Positions 58,193-64,000 of a DNA stretch of 64,000 nt are shown piece after piece (position 1 is the first letter of the stretch; each line of letters starts with the position of its first letter). Location of the stretch: assembly GCA_013397695.1 (NCBI GenBank), contig VYZI01000195.1:594777-658776 (forward strand). The letters run 5' to 3'. The position numbers and the translations under genes were made by a program. Source of the DNA: Centropus unirufus. Lineage: Eukaryota; Chordata; Aves; Cuculiformes; Centropidae. The notes under the pieces are model-generated. The model had not been told where the DNA came from. It ran no database searches and was given only the letters and a program-made list of their open reading frames with translations.

Positions 58193-61100
58193 CTGTAAAC
58201 AAAGGAAAAAAGTTGTTAAAATGCTGCAGGTTTATTGGTAATGGCATGGTTCTTATGAGTTTGAATCCACAAACAGCTCGACATGAGTGAATCGAATTTG
58301 TATGTGATGCAGTGGAACTTGCAATAAACTGTAAAAAATGAAAAGCGTTTCAGTAGAGCACTGCCAGTCTACACAGTAGGAATAAAAATTGTAAAGGAGG
58401 AACTGCAAAAAGTTGAAGGGTCTAAAAATTCAGACATGGCACTAGAATTGTTCAACTATTTAACACGGGCTAAGAATTTTTCAGTAGCAAGGCCAACAAT
58501 TACTTATTCATAAATTAATCTCAATGAGTGTTTCATTGAATACTGGTGGAATGTGGGAGGGGTGGAAGGAGGGGAAAGTCTGAAAATAAGTTAGAGGACA
58601 AAAGGGTTACTAGTTCTCATGCTAGGAAATAGTATGTCAACTGACTATGAAAAAGCCAAGCAAGTGTAAGCCAATGTCACAATGACCAGACATTTACGAA
58701 GAGTCATGCAAAAAAGGATACCACTAACAGCTGTAAATATTCGAGTATATACCCATTTACCACACTGGGGAAAACTCCTTACAAGTAGTGCTTTGGAAAC
58801 TTAAGACCAGAACTAGGAAACTGAATACTACACTGTAAATTAAGCAGCCACGACAGGTTGTAACTTTGAATAGACCATTCAAGTAGCACAAATATGGGAA
58901 AAGCAGGTTGTCAGCCTTTGCTCGAGTCTTCAATTTACATTGACTTCATGGACAAAATTCCAAGGCTGAGTATTATTTCAATTACATTCATTGTTTAACA
59001 TTTTGTCAACAAATCTTTCTGATTTGAACAAGTAATACATTAACATTTCACAGTGAAATCGGAATAGAGTACAGCTTCATCTTGCAAATCACGCCATGTC
59101 CATGTTGACTTGCACCCCCATATTCTCCCCTGCCCCTTTCCCCCATCCCTGTCCCCACCCTGTTTCCCTGACCAAGCTGCAGGAATTCAGGTTTTAGTCC
59201 TGAACTGATAAAACAAAAGGTCAGGCAGAAGTCAGTGACCCCTCTTGTCCAACATTTTCATCAAGATGCAGTTTCCCTTTATGTTAACACCCTATTCAAT
59301 TCTCAACATCTCTGCCTTCAAGTAACCTGAGTAAGTCTCCAGCAATGCACAGTCCCAAAGCTCCTCTGTTGTATAGTAAGAAGCAAAGCAACTCTGTAAC
59401 AAGAGCTTACTGTTACAAATGGTAAGGCCAATTTAAACTATTTTTTTAGCACAAACAAGATGACTTGTTTCAAGCTGAGAAGACACGACCAGTGCTTCCC
59501 TATTGTTCCTTGATAGTAAAAATTTGACTTCCAGTTGAAGGAATGAAGCTGGACGATCAAGTAGATCAAGAGCACTAACATCAAAACAGCTACAATACAC
59601 CAGACACCCCCAGAGTACACATGGGGAAGCGTTTCTCAAAGTGTTGTCGAATTCATTACCACAGAATCCCTGCACATGATAACTCTTCAATCCTGACCGC
59701 ATCCTTCACACTTTTATATCACAAATACAGAGCTGAGACCTACTAACCATGGAAGCCTTGTGCGGCCATGAACACAAGGGGGAGGACTTAGCTACCATAA
59801 AAGGAGGACAGGGAATAGTGCAAATTCAGTGCCTGAGAAGACCATAGCAGCAGGTAGTACTTTACTGTTCAACACGTGAAAAAAGTGAGCACGCTGTTAA
59901 GGAGTTGGCATGTTACAGGAGCTCTAAACAAGCCCAGCAAGCTGCATAAACTACCTTGGCACTTACCAAGAAAAACAGTGATGACAATGCCAGCCTGAAA
60001 GCTTGCAGTGCCTTTATTTCTCACGTAGCCTCCCACTGCGCCACTGAGTTATGCAGCAAGATGACATATGACTGCCTTGTGGGATAGGTTTTTCATTGCT
60101 TACAGATGGTAAGTAGGAACAAAAGAGGTATTGGAAAAAAATTTTGGCTGAACAGGGCAGCTGTAATTACCTTAGGAATATAATCACAGCCGTAATAAGG
60201 GCTTGATTCCTGTCTACAATGCATACTGAACAAGTAGCCTGGACACTCCTATGAACTTATGACCCTCAAAGAGTCCAGTCACAAAGGAAGGAATCAGATT
60301 ATCACTATTTTAGGTTAAAAAGAAAATATTGTTTTGAAGGCTTTATTTTCAACTACTCACAATAGTCAAAAGAAGAAACTATAAAAAAATTGCATAAGTG
60401 AGGAGCAAACAAAACAATTTGTTATGTATAATTTATACTGTCATCAGGTCTTTCTCATATTAGTACCAGAATAGCAAAGAATGCAATAAGCCCTCCAAAT
60501 CCTCCCAACCAGATGGCTACTTAGGAGTTGTAACCTCACTCATAGGAACAGCTGAACTATTTTCCAGCAAACAGCTCCAAAATTGAGACATGATAACACA
60601 TCTGTTTCCCATTAATACTTATTAGGTATTAAAAGTTCTTTTCCTGGAGGGTATAGCAGAAAGCTGTGCTGCTTAGAGAGGATGAAAAACTATTTCTCTG
60701 CTATTACAGCTCTGTATCTGCACTGGTCATTTGATGCGATGAGATGCTGCAGTGGTAGTTAGATTCTGCTCAAATGGCACCATGGCATGAAGTGGCTCTC
60801 TAGAGAATTCTGAATGTCTAATTAATGTTCTTGAGTGTAGTTAGAGATACAGGTTACTAATTAGCATTTTAACCGGGTGACGGAATCCTATGCATCTTTA
60901 CTGTTCTATTTACTTTTCATTTCATGTTTGTAAGGGGTTTAAAATTGAGCCGAACTTCTCAATACTACTGCAAGGTAGAGAAATACCTGCCTTGCCAATG
61001 GAGAACAAGTACACAGGTAAACGTTTCTGCAAATTTACATAGGAATTCTGGCCAAGCTGGGGTGGGGAACAAAATATCAGAAGAGCACATTTCATTTAAG

Positions 61101-62186
61101 ACAGTTCCTGAAATTAAAGGTCTTCATCCATCTGGTAATCTGAAAATTTAAAAAGCAGGGGAGGGGAAGAGAAGCCCTCTGAGAGTTATTTTAAAAAACA
61201 ATTATTTAACCAGTCTCAAGGAATTTAAAGAAGGAAGTTGAACATGTAATAAATAAAGATGTAAAACTCTTTCAGCAACAGATATTTACTATAAGTATTC
61301 AACTACAACTTTTATGCATCTTCAGGCTCCATAGTTAAATCCTACACACTGGAGTAATTCAATCTCTAGCCTCAATGGAGAGGAAGGCTGAAACTGAAAT
61401 GCCACTTAGGAGTATATAGAGGGCAGAATTAAGGTGAGAAAAACTTTACTTTCACTGATGGCTTATGAACTGCTGCCAGAAGAACCTAGAAGGGGAAAAA
61501 AAAGCCTTCAGATTTGAATGAAAGTTTCACCATTGAGTGTTTAAACCTTTTCCTTTATATATAAGCTAATTAAATGTTTCTTCTGACTTGCACACAGTTT
61601 AGAAGCCTTGTTTCGCCACCTGAATCCTGATGTTGAGAAAGTCATGTTATTCAGTAAAAAAGGGTCCAAGAAAAGTAGAGATTCAGAAGTTCCTGACAGG
61701 CTACAAAGAAAATGCATTTAGTGCTCCATGTTCTAACTACATTCATATGTTTAACATACCATTTGCTTTTCCACCAGCTTGTTTACTTTAAGTATCATTT
61801 GTGCTGCAGTACAAGACATTCTTTTTTTTGTCCTGGGACCATGACTAAACAATGAATAAATGAATTAACTGTAAGTCACCCTAAGAGGCATATACTCGAA
61901 AATTTACAACAGTTTTCCCATTTAATCTTAAACATCCCCCCTGTATATGAATGGATGAAGGCACAGGATGTGCAGGCTCACAGCTTTCATATCAAAGTCT
62001 TTTGTTGAAACTGTTCCACCTGTTCTCAGCCCTCTAAGAAAAAAAAAAAGTCTTGAGGACTCCACTTTGTGGAAGAGCTCTATAAAAGCCTGAACGATGA
62101 TTTTAAGTACTAAGGAGAAAATGAGAAAAGTTAGGTATGTGAATTAGGAAACGTTAATTTCATGCACTTTAGGAACACACACTCAC
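58193..62186 (-). other. ATP2B1: ATP2B1 intron between alternative and last coding exons
   Basis: About 4 kb. It contains a strong G-run tract on the transcribed-sense strand at 59,115-59,168, listed separately. I recognised no repeat family or nested gene; the short ORFs (for example 59,433-59,702) have no domain. Confidence 0.9.
59115..59168 (-). repeat. G-quadruplex-type tract in ATP2B1 intron
   Basis: On the minus strand there are eight runs of three to five G within 54 bases, with loops of 5, 1, 3, 2, 3, 2 and 7 nt. This fits the canonical four-run, loop-of-seven-or-less rule with redundancy. Because the minus strand is the coding strand, the structure could form in the pre-mRNA as well as in DNA. 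Confidence 0.85.
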
Positions 62187-62340
62187 ACCCCACAGTAGTA
62201 GAAGCAGTAGTAGAGGAAAACACTACATGTGTAGGGGTAGAAATATTTGTTACATCATGGTGCTGGCTGGCGATGGAGGGTTGCCGCCTTAGAGCCCCCT
62301 GAATGGTACTTCCACTCTGGAAAGCATTCACTACATCCAT
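62187..62340 (-). CDS. ATP2B1: ATP2B1 alternative exon (splice site C)
   Basis: 154 nt cassette exon with acceptor attccttgcag and donor GTGAGT. The peptide starts MDVVNAFQSGSTIQGALRRQ and runs 51 codons plus one base. That length shifts the frame of the last exon and produces the 1a tail. Two internal donors are kept, after 87 nt (GAT|GTAACA at 62,254) and after 114 nt (CAT|GTAGTG at 62,227). Both are in frame and would give the known 1c- and 1d-type products. In mammals this exon is regulated by tissue and activity and changes calmodulin affinity; that regulation is not visible here. Confidence 0.97.
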
Positions 62341-62647
62341 CTGCAAGGAATCAGAGATTGTGACAGCTTGCTCAGCAAGAGAGAGAGAGAACAAGAGAAA
62401 GGACCATCCCATCTACAACATACAAAAAGAGTAAAGAAAAAAGGCACTTTTTAAAAATAGAGCAGATAACATAGGCAAGAGATGCATTTAGAGCTGAAGA
62501 AAACAGAGGACCCTGAGGGATTACACCATCCATACCCCCTTTGGCCATCTCAGCCAGACTAGTTAGAACTGCCACCTTAGTCAAAGGACTGGAGATAAAG
62601 AGATTTCCCTCATAACACCCCGTGTCCTACCTTTTCCAAGACCATAC
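62341..62647 (-). other. ATP2B1: ATP2B1 intron, 307 bp
   Basis: Short intron between the calmodulin-binding exon and the alternative exon, with a GA-rich stretch near its 3' splice site (GAGAGAGA, minus strand CTCTCTCT at about 62,381-62,390). Such pyrimidine-rich tracts can bind splicing regulators like PTB; that is inference. Confidence 0.85.
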
Positions 62648-62830
62648 CTGAGTTTGTATCCTGTTTAGGCCCCTAAACCACAAGATCTGACCACGACGCA
62701 ATTCTCTCTCAGCATGATCGATCTCCTCTACATCCTCTGCTAGTTCTTCTTCAGGAATCTCTTCCTTTTGCGTACCATGACCAGCTTCTTTAAGGAATTT
62801 CAGACGGCTGGTTGGAATTGTTGAAATCAA
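62648..62830 (-). CDS. ATP2B1: ATP2B1 exon with first half of calmodulin-binding domain
   Basis: 61 codons, phase 0 at both ends, with acceptor ccgctattag and donor GTATGG. The peptide starts LISTIPTSRLKFLKEAGHGT, passes through the acidic stretch EEIPEEELAEDVEEIDHAER and ends GQILWFRGLNRIQTQ, the first half of the calmodulin-binding autoinhibitory helix. By comparison with human PMCA1 (1,220 residues) it covers about residues 1,057-1,117, from the end of the last membrane segment into the cytosolic tail. It may be joined to the next exon or to the alternative exon. Confidence 0.98.
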
Positions 62831-64000
62831 CTAATAGCGGATGAAAAATTAGAATCAGGATTGTTCTTTTTTTTCTTTAATATAAATGCAATACCAGATT
62901 TAAGCCTTAAAGTAATATCTATAATTAGTAAAGTTGAGAAAAGTTACGTAAATAGGATGAATGCATTAATGTAGAGCGGCCACTCCAGCTGCAAAGCTGT
63001 GAATATCCTTGCCACCACCACTGAGGCAGGAAGATAAGCTTGGACTACAAACCTAGAAAACAAAACAGCCTTGCTAGAGACAGAATTCCACTGATGTTAC
63101 TTGACTATGCCAGGAAGGAGCAGTACTGAAGGAACAAGCGCCACTAATTCTGCAGATTGTGCTTACATCTAGGGCTTCCAGAGTTCCATCAGTTTGACAA
63201 GCATGATGCATTACGTTAAATAACTACATCATTTAATTAAGGTAGCAACAGTTAATTAAAAATTACACATTTCTTTCATGACCTGGAAAGTATCAGTCCA
63301 TTTGCAAGGCGAATGATGTTTCCCCAAAACCCTTATTCCAAACTGTTACTTTGCCACTTGGTGTGCTCTAAGTTATCTGTCTTAAATTAATCAAAAGCTA
63401 CATAGCTATTCCAACTTTCCTTTTCATCCCCACCTTCAGGGATATTCTGGTGCACTGTGTAGTTAAGGGGAGTCATCTTTCGATACACCCCATCTAGCAG
63501 ATCCAGATCAGTTCCAAGATTGCTTTCCTTTAACATCAAACCTAGAAGACCATTTCAGCAGCTGCAGAGGAAAAGGACTGCTCCAAAAGCAAGATACACA
63601 GGCCTTCATGCTGAAATTGCTACTATGAGCGCTCCCAGATCCCACTTCCATTGCCACTGTTCTCAGAAAGTAAAATGTTTTTACTTTAATGAGATGCTAG
63701 AGCAGCACGAACGGCAGCAGGGAAGCTTTGCCTTTCCAAGATACTGTGAGCCAAAGGTATTTCAAGCCATTTTGATCCTCTTCTAGGCTACTTTTAAACC
63801 TCCGAGTGACTCGTGTTTTTTTTTTAAAAAAAAACATTTTTTCCAGAAAACATTATTAAAATGCTTATACCCAGTTTTAGAGTATGTGTCTATGTATGTA
63901 TTTAGAACTAAGAGTCACCCTACCAAATTTATACTGAAACCTGATGTGCCCTTTACAAAATGGAAGGAAAGAAACCGTAATGGAAAACTCCCCATGGGGT
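62831..64000 (-). other. ATP2B1: ATP2B1 intron, truncated by the window edge
   Basis: AT-rich intron sequence. The preceding exon, which should encode the last transmembrane segments, was looked for and not found, so it lies to the right of the window. The plus-strand ORF at 63,520-63,786 has no recognisable domain. Confidence 0.8.

Noticed and set aside
1..64000. CRISPR arrays, operons, phage or bacterial defence systems
   Set aside because: The window is vertebrate nuclear DNA with split genes and LINEs; no regularly spaced repeats or bacterial-type gene clusters are present.

Overview
This is a 64 kb piece of vertebrate nuclear DNA, and almost certainly from a bird. It is AT-rich, has large introns with GT-AG splice junctions, and carries several fragments of CR1, the dominant LINE of bird genomes. 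It also has one avian-type retroviral LTR and a compact ATP2B1 - POC1B/GALNT4 gene order. The species cannot be named from the sequence. The LTR type is, from memory, commoner outside the galliforms, which hints weakly that this is not chicken.

All recognised genes lie on the minus strand, so transcription runs from high to low coordinates. (1) At 57.9-64 kb is the 3' end of ATP2B1 (plasma membrane Ca2+ pump PMCA1): the calmodulin-binding exon, the alternatively spliced exon of splice site C, and the last coding exon, followed by a 3' UTR. (2) At 43-56 kb is intergenic DNA with CR1 fragments, a solo LTR and a few unexplained ORFs. (3) At 41.6-42.5 kb is a CpG-island promoter. It serves POC1B, a seven-WD40-repeat centriole/basal body protein, and probably GALNT4, a mucin-type O-glycosylation enzyme. 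(4) GALNT4 is a complete, intronless coding sequence of 583 codons (39,899-41,650) inside POC1B intron 2, the same nested arrangement known in mammals. (5) POC1B coding exons 1-10 run from 42,231 to 20,074 and splice into one open frame of 373 codons. That covers all WD40 repeats and the start of the linker. The C-terminal coiled-coil exons were not found and probably lie beyond the left edge. (6) The leftmost 20 kb is therefore read as POC1B intron 10. It contains a 2.2 kb CR1 copy with a damaged reverse transcriptase, smaller CR1 pieces, and a few ORFs that may or may not be real exons.

I read the splice junctions by eye. For POC1B the phases agree at every junction. For ATP2B1 the known splice variants (1a, 1b, and the two internal-donor forms) all read correctly. 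No new enzyme system, CRISPR, operon or similar is present, and nothing suggests one. The most informative items are the nested POC1B/GALNT4 architecture, the conserved nested splice donors in ATP2B1, a perfect 20 bp palindrome in the shared promoter, a strong G-quadruplex-type tract in an ATP2B1 intron, and several unexplained coding-looking stretches that need a homology search.
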